DNA from: Nocardioides sp. Root140
Lineage (GTDB): Bacteria > Actinomycetota > Actinomycetes > Propionibacteriales > Nocardioidaceae
Direction of reading: 5' to 3'
NCBI RefSeq assembly: GCF_001426745.1
Contig: NZ_LMFI01000003.1
Coordinates: forward strand, 30,930 to 94,929
Length of the DNA stretch: 64,000 nt
Each line of letters opens with the position of its first letter. Position 1 is the stretch's first letter. Made by a program: the position numbers and the translations under genes. Shown here piece after piece: positions 42,290-50,851 of this stretch. The notes under the pieces were generated by a model. It saw nothing but the letters and a program-made list of their open reading frames with translations. It had not been told where the DNA came from and searched no databases.

Positions 42290-43677
42290 CCGCGTCCACC
42301 GTCTCGGCCCCGATCGTGGAGGCCCTCGAGGCAATCGAGGGCCTCGACGTGCTGACCAACCCCGACTCCACGTCGGCCTACGCGCACGACCGCTCGGTGT
42401 GGGCGGCGTACGACGTCCCGGCGGCAGTGGTGCGTCCCCGCACGACGGAGGAGGTGCGTGCGGTCGTGGCGGCGTGCGTCGCGACCGGCACTCCGCTGGT
42501 GACCCGGGGCGCGGGCACGGGCCTGTCGGGCGGGGCCAATGCAACCGCCGACGCCGTGGTCGTGTCGATGGAGCGGATGGACCAGATCCTCGAGGTCGAC
42601 GTCGAGCACCGGCTGGCGCGCGTGCAGCCCGGTGTGGTCAACGACGACTTCCGTGCCGCCCTCGTGGAGCACGGGCTCTGGTATCCGCCCGACCCGGCCA
42701 GCAGCCCCTGGTCGACGATCGGCGGCAACGTCGCGACCAACGCCGGCGGCATGTGCTGCGTGAAGTACGGCGTCACCGGCGACTACGTGCGCGAGCTCGA
42801 GGTGGTCACCGGAACCGCGGAGGTGGTGCGGCTCGGTCGGCGTACCGCCAAGGGCGTTGCCGGCTACGACCTGCGCGGCCTGGTTGTCGGGTCGGAGGGA
42901 ACCCTGGGCGTCGTCACCGAGGTCGTGCTGGCCCTGCGGCCGTTGCCGCCGTCCGCGACCACCGTCATCGGCAACTTCGACTCGTTGGAGGACGCCGGGC
43001 GCGCGGTCGCGCTGATCGGCGCCTCCGGCATCTCACCGAGCGTCCTCGAGCTCGTCGACCGCGGCTGCCTGGAGGCCGTCGACGAGTGGAAGCACATGGG
43101 CCTCTCGAACGACGCCGACACCGTGCTGATCGGTCGCACCGACGCACCGGGGGAGCTGGCGGTCCATGAGACGAAGGAGCTGATCCGCTGCTTCGAGGAG
43201 GCCGGGGCGACCTTCACCGCAGCCTCCGAGGACGAGCAGGAGTCGGAGGCGTTGTACGCCGCCAGGCGTTTCGCCTTCCCCGCCATGGAGCGCAAGGGCG
43301 TGGTGCTGACCGAGGACATCTGCGTGCCGCTGGCGCGCGTGGCCGACGTGCTCGGACAGGTGCGCGACATCGGCCGCGCCCACGACGTCATGGTGGCCAA
43401 CATCGCCCACGCCGGCGACGGCAACCTGCATCCCCTGCTGGTCACGCCGCCGGGCGACGAGGCTGCAGGGGTGCGGGCCCGGGCCGCGTTCGACGAGATC
43501 CTGCGGGTTGCGCTCGAGGCCGGCGGCACGGTGACGGGGGAGCACGGGATCGGCCTCCTCAAGCGCGCCGGACTGGGACAGGAGCTCTCGCCGGCCGTGG
43601 CGCAGATGCACCACGCGGTGAAGGCCGCGCTCGATCCGCACGGAATCCTCAACCCTGGCAAGGCTCTGCCGATCTGA
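42286..43677 (+). CDS. FAD-linked 2-hydroxy acid oxidase (GlcD-like)
   Basis: A 463-residue flavoprotein of the GlcD/D-lactate dehydrogenase family. The FAD-binding PCMH domain includes VTRGAGTGLSGGANATADAV and STIGGNVATNAGGMCC with VVGSEGTLGVVTEVVL. The C-terminal cap domain has ANIAHAGDGNLHPLL and TGEHGIGLLKRAGL. It oxidises a 2-hydroxy acid to a 2-oxo acid, passing electrons to the respiratory chain. It is coupled to the zinc alcohol dehydrogenase by an ATGA overlap; the pair could oxidise consecutive intermediates. Confidence 0.9.
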   Translation: MTASTVSAPIVEALEAIEGLDVLTNPDSTSAYAHDRSVWAAYDVPAAVVRPRTTEEVRAVVAACVATGTPLVTRGAGTGLSGGANATADAVVVSMERMDQILEVDVEHRLARVQPGVVNDDFRAALVEHGLWYPPDPASSPWSTIGGNVATNAGGMCCVKYGVTGDYVRELEVVTGTAEVVRLGRRTAKGVAGYDLRGLVVGSEGTLGVVTEVVLALRPLPPSATTVIGNFDSLEDAGRAVALIGASGISPSVLELVDRGCLEAVDEWKHMGLSNDADTVLIGRTDAPGELAVHETKELIRCFEEAGATFTAASEDEQESEALYAARRFAFPAMERKGVVLTEDICVPLARVADVLGQVRDIGRAHDVMVANIAHAGDGNLHPLLVTPPGDEAAGVRARAAFDEILRVALEAGGTVTGEHGIGLLKRAGLGQELSPAVAQMHHAVKAALDPHGILNPGKALPI

Positions 43678-43698
43678 CCCGCGCGGCTGCCGACACCC

Positions 43699-44736
43699 TC
43701 AGCCCCAGTTGTCGCGGCCCCACCTGCAGAGTCGGCTCAGGCCGTTGCCGCCGGCGAAGAGGCTGTTCTTCTCCTCGGCGAAGTTGTCCTCACGGCCACT
43801 GAGGGTGCCGATGACCTGGCGACCACCATTGGTCCAGCGACCCCACAGCGGTCCGCCGGACTGACCGCTGGCGATGTCGGCCCTGGTCTCGAGCTCGAGC
43901 GTGTCATAGCTGTCACTGTCGTCGTCGTGCACCGAGATGCCGAGCTCGAAGCAGGGCCGCTGGCCGGTCGCGCTCAGGTCGTAGGGATAGCCCGCGTGGT
44001 TCCAGACGTGCAGGTCCTCCCAGTCGTCGTCGTACGTCCGGTAGCCGAAGTAGCCGAGCCACCGGCCGAAGGGCTGGTCGAGCTGGCAGATGGCCATGTC
44101 GTAGCCGTCCTGCCCGACGAACTGCTCCCAGGCGGCGATGCCGATGACGTTGGCCGTCCAGCTCCCGCCGAGCACCGACGTGCCGTCGAACATGCCGGGT
44201 GTGAAGGTGACGTTCCCGATCACCGGACCACCCGGGGACCATGAGTTCGCCACGACGTGGGAGGCCGTCAGGATCGTGGACTCCCCGATCAACGTGGCGC
44301 TGCCCTTGCCACGACCGGTGTCGAGCTGACCGATGCGGACCCACGGGGCCGCGGTCGTCGAGTAGACCTGCCGGCTCTCACCGTCGTAGATCTGGGTGAA
44401 GTTCGCGGGCTCGACGGGTGACCCGTTGAACCGGCGCAGCATCCGCGGACGGTGGACGCCCAGCGAGCGCGGTCCGCCGATGATCGTCCGGGAGTTCTCC
44501 GGGGTCCATTCGTCGACGCTGTGCACCATCTCGTCGCGGAGCAGCTCCTCGCCGAGGCCGACGCTCCCCGACGGCTCCGCCTCGCGTTCGGCGGGGGAGC
44601 GCAGGCGGTTGAGGTCGAACCAGTCGGGCTCACCCTGTCGGTCGCCGAGCTCCAGCTCCTGGTCGACGGTGAGCGGCTCCTCCGCTCGCTCCCGCGTCGT
44701 CCTGTCGTGGTCGTGGTCGCTGCGTCCGGTTGCCAT
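43699..44736 (-). CDS. V8-like trypsin-fold serine protease without signal peptide
   Basis: A 345-residue protein with a glutamyl-endopeptidase/V8-type catalytic triad: H160 in ILTASHVVANSW, D213 in DGYDMAIC, S293 in ASGQSGGPLW. The first 125 residues are acidic, polar and probably disordered (TGRSDHDHDRTTRERAEEP), with no signal peptide or membrane helix. GGAGG stands six bases before ATG 44736. Families with this core are normally secreted, so export by another route or an intracellular role is open. It converges with the GlcD-like gene. Confidence 0.85.
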   Translation of the reverse strand: MATGRSDHDHDRTTRERAEEPLTVDQELELGDRQGEPDWFDLNRLRSPAEREAEPSGSVGLGEELLRDEMVHSVDEWTPENSRTIIGGPRSLGVHRPRMLRRFNGSPVEPANFTQIYDGESRQVYSTTAAPWVRIGQLDTGRGKGSATLIGESTILTASHVVANSWSPGGPVIGNVTFTPGMFDGTSVLGGSWTANVIGIAAWEQFVGQDGYDMAICQLDQPFGRWLGYFGYRTYDDDWEDLHVWNHAGYPYDLSATGQRPCFELGISVHDDDSDSYDTLELETRADIASGQSGGPLWGRWTNGGRQVIGTLSGREDNFAEEKNSLFAGGNGLSRLCRWGRDNWG

Positions 44737-44858
44737 GGTGTCCTCCGATGAGTACGACTTCGATGAGTACGACGCGTGGTGCGTCGAACGGAAGGAGCAC
44801 GCATGGCGACGCGCGATACCCGAGCCGGTCGACTTCCCCGTTGTCGGGGATCGGCAGG

Positions 44859-44901
44859 ACACTCCTTGACTCGGACAAGGAGTGTCGTAGTAAACTACTA
44901 C
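44859..44901. promoter_or_regulatory. Promoter with two palindromes, likely Rrf2 operator
   Basis: ACACTCCTTG (44859-44868) and CAAGGAGTGT (44876-44885) are perfect arms. Next to them GTAGTAAACTACTAC (44887-44901) is a perfect palindrome of 6-bp arms around AAC. A TTGACT -35 (44867) and a TAAACT -10 (44891) overlap the two palindromes, so a bound protein would block the polymerase. The gene after next encodes an Rrf2 regulator. Confidence 0.6.
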
Positions 44902-44929
44902 AAAACTTGTCTCAGTAAGGAGTGGGATC

Positions 44930-45679
44930 ATGAAGGTTGTCATCTTCGGAGCAGGCCTGATCGGCAGCCAGCTGGCTGCCCGACTGGGGGAGCAGGGCCA
45001 TCAGGTCGACGCGCTGGGACGCGAGGACGGCATCGACACCACGACCGGCAAGGGCGTGGCCGATGCGGTCAAGGGGGCGGACGTGGTCGTGGACCTGACC
45101 AACTCGCCGTCCTGGGCAGGCGACGACGTCCTCGCCTTCTTCCGCGACTCCACGGCACACCTGGTCGCGGCCGAGGAGCGCGCCGGTGTGGGCCACCACG
45201 TGATCCTCTCGATCGTCGGCGCGGACCGGCTCACCGAGTCGGGCTACATGCGGGCAAAGCTGGCGCAGGAGGCCGGGGTCGCCGCTGGTGGCGTCCCCTT
45301 CACGATCGTCCGCTCGACGCAATTCTTCGAGTTCATCGCGGGCATCGCCGACGCGGGGACCGAGGACGGCACTGTCCGGGCCACGCCGGCAACCCTGCAG
45401 CCGATCGCCTCTCGTGACGTGGTCACCCACCTGGCCGAGGTGGTCACGGGAGCCCCGGTCAACGGAACCCTCGAGATCGCCGGCCCCGAGGCACTGGGGA
45501 TCGATGAGCTGATCCGTCGCGAGTTCAGGGCGACGGGGGACGCCCGGACCGTGGTCCCGGATCCTCAGGCCGGCTACTTCGGCGCGGTGCTCGATGACGC
45601 GGCGCTGGTCGCGACGCCCGGCGCGGGCGCCTGGATCGCGCCGACCACGCTCGACGAATGGCTACGTGATCGCGACTGA
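44930..45679 (+). CDS. NAD(P)-binding protein, NmrA/SDR-like
   Basis: A 249-residue Rossmann protein. The nucleotide motif at the N-terminus is KVVIFGAGLIGSQLAARL, an unusual GAGxxG version. VVVDLTNSPSWAGDDVLAFF and RTSQ-like IVRSTQFFEFIAGIAD follow the NmrA/quinone-oxidoreductase-like pattern. No catalytic Tyr-Lys pair is obvious. AAGGAG precedes ATG 44930. With the adjacent Rrf2 gene and the promoter palindromes it looks like a redox- or metabolite-responsive unit. Confidence 0.82.
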   Translation: MKVVIFGAGLIGSQLAARLGEQGHQVDALGREDGIDTTTGKGVADAVKGADVVVDLTNSPSWAGDDVLAFFRDSTAHLVAAEERAGVGHHVILSIVGADRLTESGYMRAKLAQEAGVAAGGVPFTIVRSTQFFEFIAGIADAGTEDGTVRATPATLQPIASRDVVTHLAEVVTGAPVNGTLEIAGPEALGIDELIRREFRATGDARTVVPDPQAGYFGAVLDDAALVATPGAGAWIAPTTLDEWLRDRD

Positions 45680-45706
45680 GCAGGTCCGGCCTGCAAGGAT
45701 GGCCGG

Positions 45707-46153
45707 GTGAAGCTTTCGGCCGGGGTGGAGTGGTCCATCCACTGTTGCGTCGTACTCAGCCAGGCGGAGCAACCGGTGCCCAGCGCTCGGCTGGCCGAGC
45801 TGCACGGGGTCTCGAAGGCCTACCTCGCCAAGCACCTGCACCAGCTCGCCCGGGCCGGCCTGATCCTGCCGAGTGAGGGCCGCGACGGGGGCTACGCCCT
45901 CGCCCGGGTCGCCGGCGAGATCACGGTCCTGCAGGTCGTCCAGGCGATCGACGGAGAGCGGCCGGCCTTCCGCTGCACGGAGATCCGACAGCAGGGCGTG
46001 CTGGCCCAGCCTCCCGAGAAGTGCCTCGAGGCCTGCGGCATCGCCAAGGTGATGGCCGATGCCGAACGTGCCTGGCGGGACTCGCTCGCTGGTACGACGA
46101 TCGCCGACCTGGCCGCCAGCCTCGACACCTCACGACTCGACGAGGTCCTCTGA
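45707..46153 (+). CDS. Rrf2-family transcriptional regulator
   Basis: A 148-residue Rrf2 protein with a winged helix at about 1-75 (MKLSAGVEWSIHCC... VSKAYLAKHLHQLARAGLI LPSEGRDGGYALAR wing). The C-terminal half has three Cys in FRCTEIRQQGVLAQPPEKCLEACGIA, positioned as in Fe-S or thiol-sensing members. It probably represses the gene upstream and itself from the palindromic promoter at 44859. The gap to the upstream stop is only 27 bases, so the two share a transcript. Confidence 0.87.
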   Translation: MKLSAGVEWSIHCCVVLSQAEQPVPSARLAELHGVSKAYLAKHLHQLARAGLILPSEGRDGGYALARVAGEITVLQVVQAIDGERPAFRCTEIRQQGVLAQPPEKCLEACGIAKVMADAERAWRDSLAGTTIADLAASLDTSRLDEVL

Positions 46154-46178
46154 CCCGACGCGTACGGCGTCCGGCAAA

Positions 46179-46430
46179 CTACTCGGAGCCCTCCGAGGGC
46201 TGGTCCAGGGCGGTCTCGGCGTTCTCGCGCTGGCTGCCCTCGGGCGGCGGGTCCTGAGACGTGACCAAGCCGGTGTCACCGTCCTGCCCATCGCCGTCAT
46301 GGTGCTCGGCGTGGTCGCCTGCGCCTGTGTCGCCGGCGGGATCGGTGGGAGGCGTCTCCGGCTCGGGCTCCGAGGAGCCGGGGCCGATGTTGGGGCGGGT
46401 CTGGGGGTCGTAGTTCGGGTTCTCGGTCAT
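46179..46430 (-). CDS. Small acidic low-complexity protein
   Basis: An 83-residue, strongly acidic, Pro/Gly/Asp-rich protein, MTENPNYDPQTRPNIGPGSS, with DGDGQDGDTG near residues 45-54. It has no Cys and no hydrophobic core and is expected to be disordered. GGAGAAGC stands right before the ATG. It has a similar composition to the products at 19571 and 55264 but no shared repeat. Function unknown. Confidence 0.5.
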   Translation of the reverse strand: MTENPNYDPQTRPNIGPGSSEPEPETPPTDPAGDTGAGDHAEHHDGDGQDGDTGLVTSQDPPPEGSQRENAETALDQPSEGSE

Positions 46431-46576
46431 GCTTCTCCGTACCCGACGGCCCGTGCCGCATGCGGCCGATGCCGGGAGTGTGGCGGGTTCGATCTCTCCG
46501 CGTGGGTACTGCATGACGTCCCGACCGGGGTGACCCCCGTGCCTCCCGGTCTCTCCGACAGTGTGGAGCCGAACAG

Positions 46577-47026
46577 ATGAGACCTTCGATCACCCGCACG
46601 TTCACCACGACCGCCGCGCCGGAGCGGGTCCACGACTACCTTGCCGACTTCCGCAACGCCGAGGAGTGGGACCCGGGCACGAAGACCTGCGAACTCGTGC
46701 AGGGCGGCGGCGAGGTGGGCAGCGTCTACCGCAATGTCTCCTCGTTCATGGGGCGCGAGTCCGAGATCCGCTACACCGTCGCAGAGCTGGAGCGGCCCAC
46801 CCGCATCCACCTGGTCGGACGCAACGAGCAGTTCGAGGGTCACGACGTGCTGGGTGTGAGGGCCGGCGTCGATGGTGGTTCCGAGGTGACCTACCACGCC
46901 GAGTTCTCCTTCACCGGCGCCGCGAAGTACGCCGCTCCACTGGTGGCGGCCTACCTCCCGGCCCTGGCTCGCAAGACCATCCGGCAGATGCAAGCGTGCC
47001 TCGATGCGCTGGGAGACGGCCGGTGA
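46577..47026 (+). CDS. SRPBCC family protein
   Basis: A 149-residue START-like protein (ITRTFTTTAAPERVHDYLADFRNAEEWDPGT, strands ETEVTYHAEFSFTG, C-terminal helix LARKTIRQMQACLDAL). It may bind a hydrophobic ligand or modify a metabolite. The stop overlaps the GTG start of the SDR gene (GTGA), so the two proteins should be made together and may act on the same compound. Confidence 0.82.
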   Translation: MRPSITRTFTTTAAPERVHDYLADFRNAEEWDPGTKTCELVQGGGEVGSVYRNVSSFMGRESEIRYTVAELERPTRIHLVGRNEQFEGHDVLGVRAGVDGGSEVTYHAEFSFTGAAKYAAPLVAAYLPALARKTIRQMQACLDALGDGR

Positions 47027-47991
47027 GCGCGGCGGAGGCAGCCACTCTCCCGGTGAGGGCGCTGGACACGTTGATGGACCGGACGCTGGCACCGGGCTAC
47101 AGCCGCATCGGCTTCGAGGTCCGGCGCCGGTTGCCGGGTTGGCCCGCGGACCCTCAGCCCGGAGCACTCGCCGGGCGACACGTTCTCGTGACCGGGGCAA
47201 GCTCCGGCCTCGGGATCGGTTGTGTGGAGGGCCTGGCGCGCCTGGGTGCCGCGGTGCACATGGTGGTGCGCGACGAGGTGAAGGGCGAACGGGTCCGTGG
47301 GCAGATCATCTCCCGAGTCGGCGATGCCGACCTGCGCGTCACGCGGTGCGACCTGGCCGACCTCGACGACGTACGCCGTTTCGCGGACGAACTTGACCTC
47401 ACCTCGGTCCACGCCCTCATCCACAACGCGGGGGTCATGCCGCCCGAACGCACGGAGTCACCTCAGGGCCACGAGCTGAGCATGGCGGTGCACGTGCTCG
47501 GGCCGGTGCTGATGACCGAGCTGCTGCGCGACCGCCTCCACAGCGGCCGGACGGTCCTGGTCAGCAGCGGCGGGATGTATGCCCAGCGGCTTCCGGCCGG
47601 CGACCCCGAATTCCGCTTGGGCGAGTACTCGCCGTCGGTTGCCTACGCCCGGTCCAAGCGCATGCAGGTGGAGATGCTCCCGCTGCTGGCCGACCGCTGG
47701 TCCTTCGACGGCATGGTGCTGGCCGGGATGCACCCGGGCTGGGCGGACACTCCTGGGGTGAGGGAGTCGTTGCCGACGTTCCGACGGCTGACCCGGCCGA
47801 TCCTGCGTGACGATCGGCAGGGAGCCGACACCAGCGTCTGGCTGGCGGCGACCCGACCTGCGCCGCCGACCGGCCGATTCTGGCACGACCGGGTGCCTCG
47901 CCCCACGCACCTGGTGCCTGCCACCCGGCCTCGCGCCGACGAGGTGGCGCGAGCATGGGCGTGGCTCCGCTCAGCGACGGGACTCGACTGA
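47023..47991 (+). CDS. Short-chain dehydrogenase, WWOX/retinol dehydrogenase-like
   Basis: A 322-residue SDR with GTG start at 47023. An N-terminal 45-residue extension precedes HVLVTGASSGLGIGCVEGLARLGA. The NAG motif is ALIHNAGVMPPERTESPQGHEL, the catalytic Ser lies in VLVSSGGMYAQRL, and the Tyr-Lys pair in VAYARSKRMQVEML. This order matches dehydrogenase/reductase family members acting on lipids or steroids. Translationally coupled to the SRPBCC gene. Confidence 0.87.
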   Translation: MSAAEAATLPVRALDTLMDRTLAPGYSRIGFEVRRRLPGWPADPQPGALAGRHVLVTGASSGLGIGCVEGLARLGAAVHMVVRDEVKGERVRGQIISRVGDADLRVTRCDLADLDDVRRFADELDLTSVHALIHNAGVMPPERTESPQGHELSMAVHVLGPVLMTELLRDRLHSGRTVLVSSGGMYAQRLPAGDPEFRLGEYSPSVAYARSKRMQVEMLPLLADRWSFDGMVLAGMHPGWADTPGVRESLPTFRRLTRPILRDDRQGADTSVWLAATRPAPPTGRFWHDRVPRPTHLVPATRPRADEVARAWAWLRSATGLD

Positions 47992-48018
47992 GCGGACCGC
48001 GCACCCGAGGGCTCGCCC

Positions 48019-48699
48019 TCAGGACTCGTCGAGGCCCTCCTCGACACTCTCTCCGGTCACGTCGTGCGCCCGCTGGTCCTCGAGCTGATGGCCGCCGAGC
48101 GGGTCGCCGTGCCAGTGCGCCAGTTGCCAACCGGTGCCGGGGTGCCCCTCGAGGACGCCCATGGCGGTGTTCATCATCCGTAGGTCGTCCGAGGCGTCCG
48201 GGTCGAGCCTGGCCGCCAACGCGGTGAAGACGCGGATCGATCCGCCGTGGCTGAACACCGCGACGGTGTCATCGGGAGCGTGCGCCTCGGCGATGGAGCA
48301 CAGTGCCGCATCGAAGCCTTCGTAGAACTCGTGGCCGTCGGTGCCACCGGGAATGGCACGCGCGAGATCGCCGTGCATCCAGTGCATCAGGCAGTCGAGA
48401 TAGGCGTGAACGGAGTCGCGCTCGGTGTGCATCTCCAGGTCGCCGGCCGCGACCTCCTCCAACCCGGGGCGTACGCCGACCTCGAGCCCGAGCGCTTCGG
48501 CGAGTGGGGCGGCGGTCAGCTGGGTGCGGACCAGGCGGGAGGCATAGACGCCGGCGATGTCCTCGTCGGCGAGCGCACCCGGGACGGCGCGTGCCTGGGC
48601 CTCGCCGAGCGAGGTCAGACCGGCTCCGGGGAAGGCGGTGTCCAGCGCTCCCGTCACGTTGTTCGGAGTCTGACCATGACGGATGAGTAGCAGGCGCAC
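48019..48699 (-). CDS. Histidine phosphatase family protein
   Basis: A 226-residue phosphoglycerate-mutase-fold protein. It opens with LLLIRHGQTPNNVTGALD, whose RHG supplies the phosphorylated His, and the second His lies in VAVFSHGGSIRVF. The Glu-containing block GLEEVAAGDLEMHTE follows the usual EXXXGXXE-like site. Likely a small-molecule phosphatase. It converges with the SDR gene, 27 bases away. The C-terminal 20 residues are acidic. Confidence 0.9.
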   Translation of the reverse strand: MRLLLIRHGQTPNNVTGALDTAFPGAGLTSLGEAQARAVPGALADEDIAGVYASRLVRTQLTAAPLAEALGLEVGVRPGLEEVAAGDLEMHTERDSVHAYLDCLMHWMHGDLARAIPGGTDGHEFYEGFDAALCSIAEAHAPDDTVAVFSHGGSIRVFTALAARLDPDASDDLRMMNTAMGVLEGHPGTGWQLAHWHGDPLGGHQLEDQRAHDVTGESVEEGLDES

Positions 48700-48818
48700 C
48701 GCCCGATCCTACGTGGGCAGTCCGCGACCCTCCGCACCGCCGTGAACGCCCGGGCAGGCAAGGCCAATAGTGCGAAAACCGGTATGGCCCGGTGCGGATT
48801 CTGGGAGCCTTTGGCATA

Positions 48819-48830
48819 CCCAAATTTGGG
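48819..48830. promoter_or_regulatory. AT-centred palindrome before the collagen-like gene
   Basis: CCCAAATTTGGG is a perfect 12-bp palindrome within ATACCCAAATTTGGGGAT, 27 bases before the GTG at 48858. Its AAATTT core stands out in a high-GC setting and suggests an operator. It is also the only regulatory-looking element in the 158-base divergent region. Confidence 0.45.
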
Positions 48831-48857
48831 GATCTCGGGACTACTCAGGAGGTCCGC

Positions 48858-49826
48858 GTGTCCTTGTTCCGCAAGCCGAAGCCGAAGTCGGCGCTCATCG
48901 CTCTCGCCACGATCGGCGCACTTGTCGTCGTCACCCCGACGACGGCGGTCGCCGCGCGTCTCATCGGCAGTGGCGACATCGCGAACCAGTCCATCCAGTC
49001 GTGGGACATCGCTGCCGACGGCATCGGGAGGTCTGAGCTGCGCACCGGCTCGGTCGGCTGGGACCAGATGGACTCGCGCACCCGCGCCAGGATCATCGCG
49101 CTGGCAGGCAAGGACGGCACGAACGGCAAGAACGGGACCAACGGCGAGGACGGCGCGACGGGCGCGAACGGCGCTGACGGCCTGGACGGTGCCGACGGCG
49201 CCGACGGAGCGACCGGCCCCGCAGGTCCGGCCGGTGAGGACGGTGCCAGCGGAACCGACGGAGCCACCGGCCCGCAGGGGCCCGCTGGCCCGGCCGGCCC
49301 CGTGGGTCCGGCAGGCCCCGCAGGTGAGGACGGTGCCGACGGAGCGACCGGTCCGGCCGGTCCCGCAGGACCCGCCGGTGGAGGGACCGTGCTGAAGGAC
49401 GGCAACGGCGTCACCGTCGGCAAGGTGCAGTCGATAGCCCGCAACAGCGTGACCGTCCTGACCAGCAGTGGCTACATGCTCACGGTCGGCTGGGACGGCA
49501 GCATCGCGCCGGCACAGGCCTACTACACGGGTGCGGGCTGCACCGGAACCGCCTACCTCAACTCCGGCAGCTCGACCCCGTCGTGGCTCTACGCGAAGAC
49601 GCTGGTCTACCTGGGCAGCGCGAACACGCTGGCCGTGCCCGCTGTCCTGGACGGCAGCGGTGCCGCCGCGAACACCGGCTTCACTGCGGCCACCATCGAC
49701 AACCCCGCGTGCGGCGCCAGCGCCGGTGCCAGGAACGGATGGGAGCTGAAGGCGACGACCGCCGCCAACACCGGGCTCCCGGCAGGCGTGGTCAACCAGA
49801 TCGCGACTCCGCTGTCGGTGAACTGA
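48858..49826 (+). CDS. Exported collagen-like triple-helix repeat protein
   Basis: A 322-residue protein. GTG 48858 has AGGAGG five bases upstream and begins a signal peptide ([21 protein letters not shown], cleavage near AVAA). A short [20 protein letters not shown] segment is followed by about 90 residues of Gly-X-Y triplets (about 84-175; [20 protein letters not shown], later [13 protein letters not shown]). The C-terminal 145 residues form a beta-rich head with two Cys pairs. A trimeric stalk-and-head surface adhesin or appendage is likely. No wall-anchoring motif is seen. Frameshift in the repeats is not indicated. Confidence 0.88.
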   Translation: MSLFRKPKPKSALIALATIGALVVVTPTTAVAARLIGSGDIANQSIQSWDIAADGIGRSELRTGSVGWDQMDSRTRARIIALAGKDGTNGKNGTNGEDGATGANGADGLDGADGADGATGPAGPAGEDGASGTDGATGPQGPAGPAGPVGPAGPAGEDGADGATGPAGPAGPAGGGTVLKDGNGVTVGKVQSIARNSVTVLTSSGYMLTVGWDGSIAPAQAYYTGAGCTGTAYLNSGSSTPSWLYAKTLVYLGSANTLAVPAVLDGSGAAANTGFTAATIDNPACGASAGARNGWELKATTAANTGLPAGVVNQIATPLSVN

Positions 49827-49871
49827 GCGAGCGCAGTCACCGCAGGGTCCACGTCGACTTCCAGACGCGGG

Positions 49872-50711
49872 TCACATCTCTTCGTGGGTCTCCGGGTCGC
49901 CGCCGAAGAGCCGGCCGTCGGGGCGGCCGAGTGCGGTGATGGCCGCGACCTCGTCGTCAGTGAGGACGAAGTCGAAGACGGCCAGATTCTCCTGCTGTCG
50001 TTGGGGTGTGGCCGACTTCGGAATCGGAAGGGCACCGATCTGCACCTGCCAGCGCAGCACCACCTGGGCCGGCGTGACGTTGTGGGACTCGGCAGCGTCA
50101 CGCACCGGTGCCTCGTCGAACGGGGCGTTGCGCTTGCCCAGTGGGCTCCAGGACGACGTCACGATGCCGCGGGCCTCGTTGGCGACCCGCATCTCGACCT
50201 GGGGGAACCACGGGTGCAGCTCGACCTGGTTCACCGCCGGCGTCACGCCGGTCTCGGCGATGATCCGGTTCAGGTTGTCGGCGGTGAAGTTCGAGACCCC
50301 GATGGAGCGGACCAGACCCTGCTGCTGCAGGTCGACGAGGGCGCGCCAGGCGTCGGCGTACTTGTCGACGGTCGGGTTCGGCCAGTGGATCAGGTGCAGG
50401 TCGAGGTGGTCGACGCCGAGGCGCCCCAATGACTCCTTGGTGGACGCGACCGCGTCGTCGTACGCGTGATGCCGACCGGGGAGCTTGCTGGTGATCAGCA
50501 CCTCGTCACGGGGAAGGCCCGACTCGCGCACCGCCCGGCCGACCTCCTCCTCGTTGCCGTAGTTGACCGCCGTGTCGAGCAGTCGGTAGCCGGTGTCGAG
50601 GGCGCTGCGGATCGCGTCGACGCCGTCGGATCCGGTGAGCGTGTAGGTGCCGAATCCGATCGCCGGAAGCGTCGTACCGTCATTGAGGGTGAGGGAGGGA
50701 ATGTCACTCAT
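49872..50711 (-). CDS. Aldo/keto reductase
   Basis: A 279-residue NADPH-dependent carbonyl reductase. The tetrad is visible: D in RLLDTAVNYGNEEEVG, Y in that same segment, K in VLITSKLPGRHH, H in LHLIHWPNP. The NADP-binding end reads IPKSATPQRQQENL. The substrate range is probably broad. It is divergent from the SPW/TetR operon and might be affected by the same operator, but the site lies nearer the other gene. Confidence 0.93.
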   Translation of the reverse strand: MSDIPSLTLNDGTTLPAIGFGTYTLTGSDGVDAIRSALDTGYRLLDTAVNYGNEEEVGRAVRESGLPRDEVLITSKLPGRHHAYDDAVASTKESLGRLGVDHLDLHLIHWPNPTVDKYADAWRALVDLQQQGLVRSIGVSNFTADNLNRIIAETGVTPAVNQVELHPWFPQVEMRVANEARGIVTSSWSPLGKRNAPFDEAPVRDAAESHNVTPAQVVLRWQVQIGALPIPKSATPQRQQENLAVFDFVLTDDEVAAITALGRPDGRLFGGDPETHEEM

Positions 50712-50765
50712 GGTTTCAGGCTAGGTCAGACGCGGTTGGGCGCGCCCGAGCCTTCCCCGCCACTC

Positions 50766-50781
50766 TTGACCGGGCGGTCAA
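50766..50781. promoter_or_regulatory. TetR-family operator
   Basis: TTGACCGGGCGGTCAA has perfect 7-bp arms around GG, a textbook TetR-family operator. Its first six bases also form a TTGACC -35 box. It is 71 bases before the SPW gene, whose operon includes a TetR gene, and 55 bases from the aldo/keto reductase start. Confidence 0.75.
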
Positions 50782-50851
50782 ACAAGGAGCATTCTGGTGG
50801 TGAATGATCCGCCTGAGGACGACGGATTCGGGTAGGAAATGAGGATCAGTC

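Noticed and set aside
49087..49383. Tandem DNA repeats as a possible CRISPR or satellite
   Set aside because: They encode in-frame Gly-X-Y triplets of the collagen-like protein; there are no spacers or palindromic repeats.
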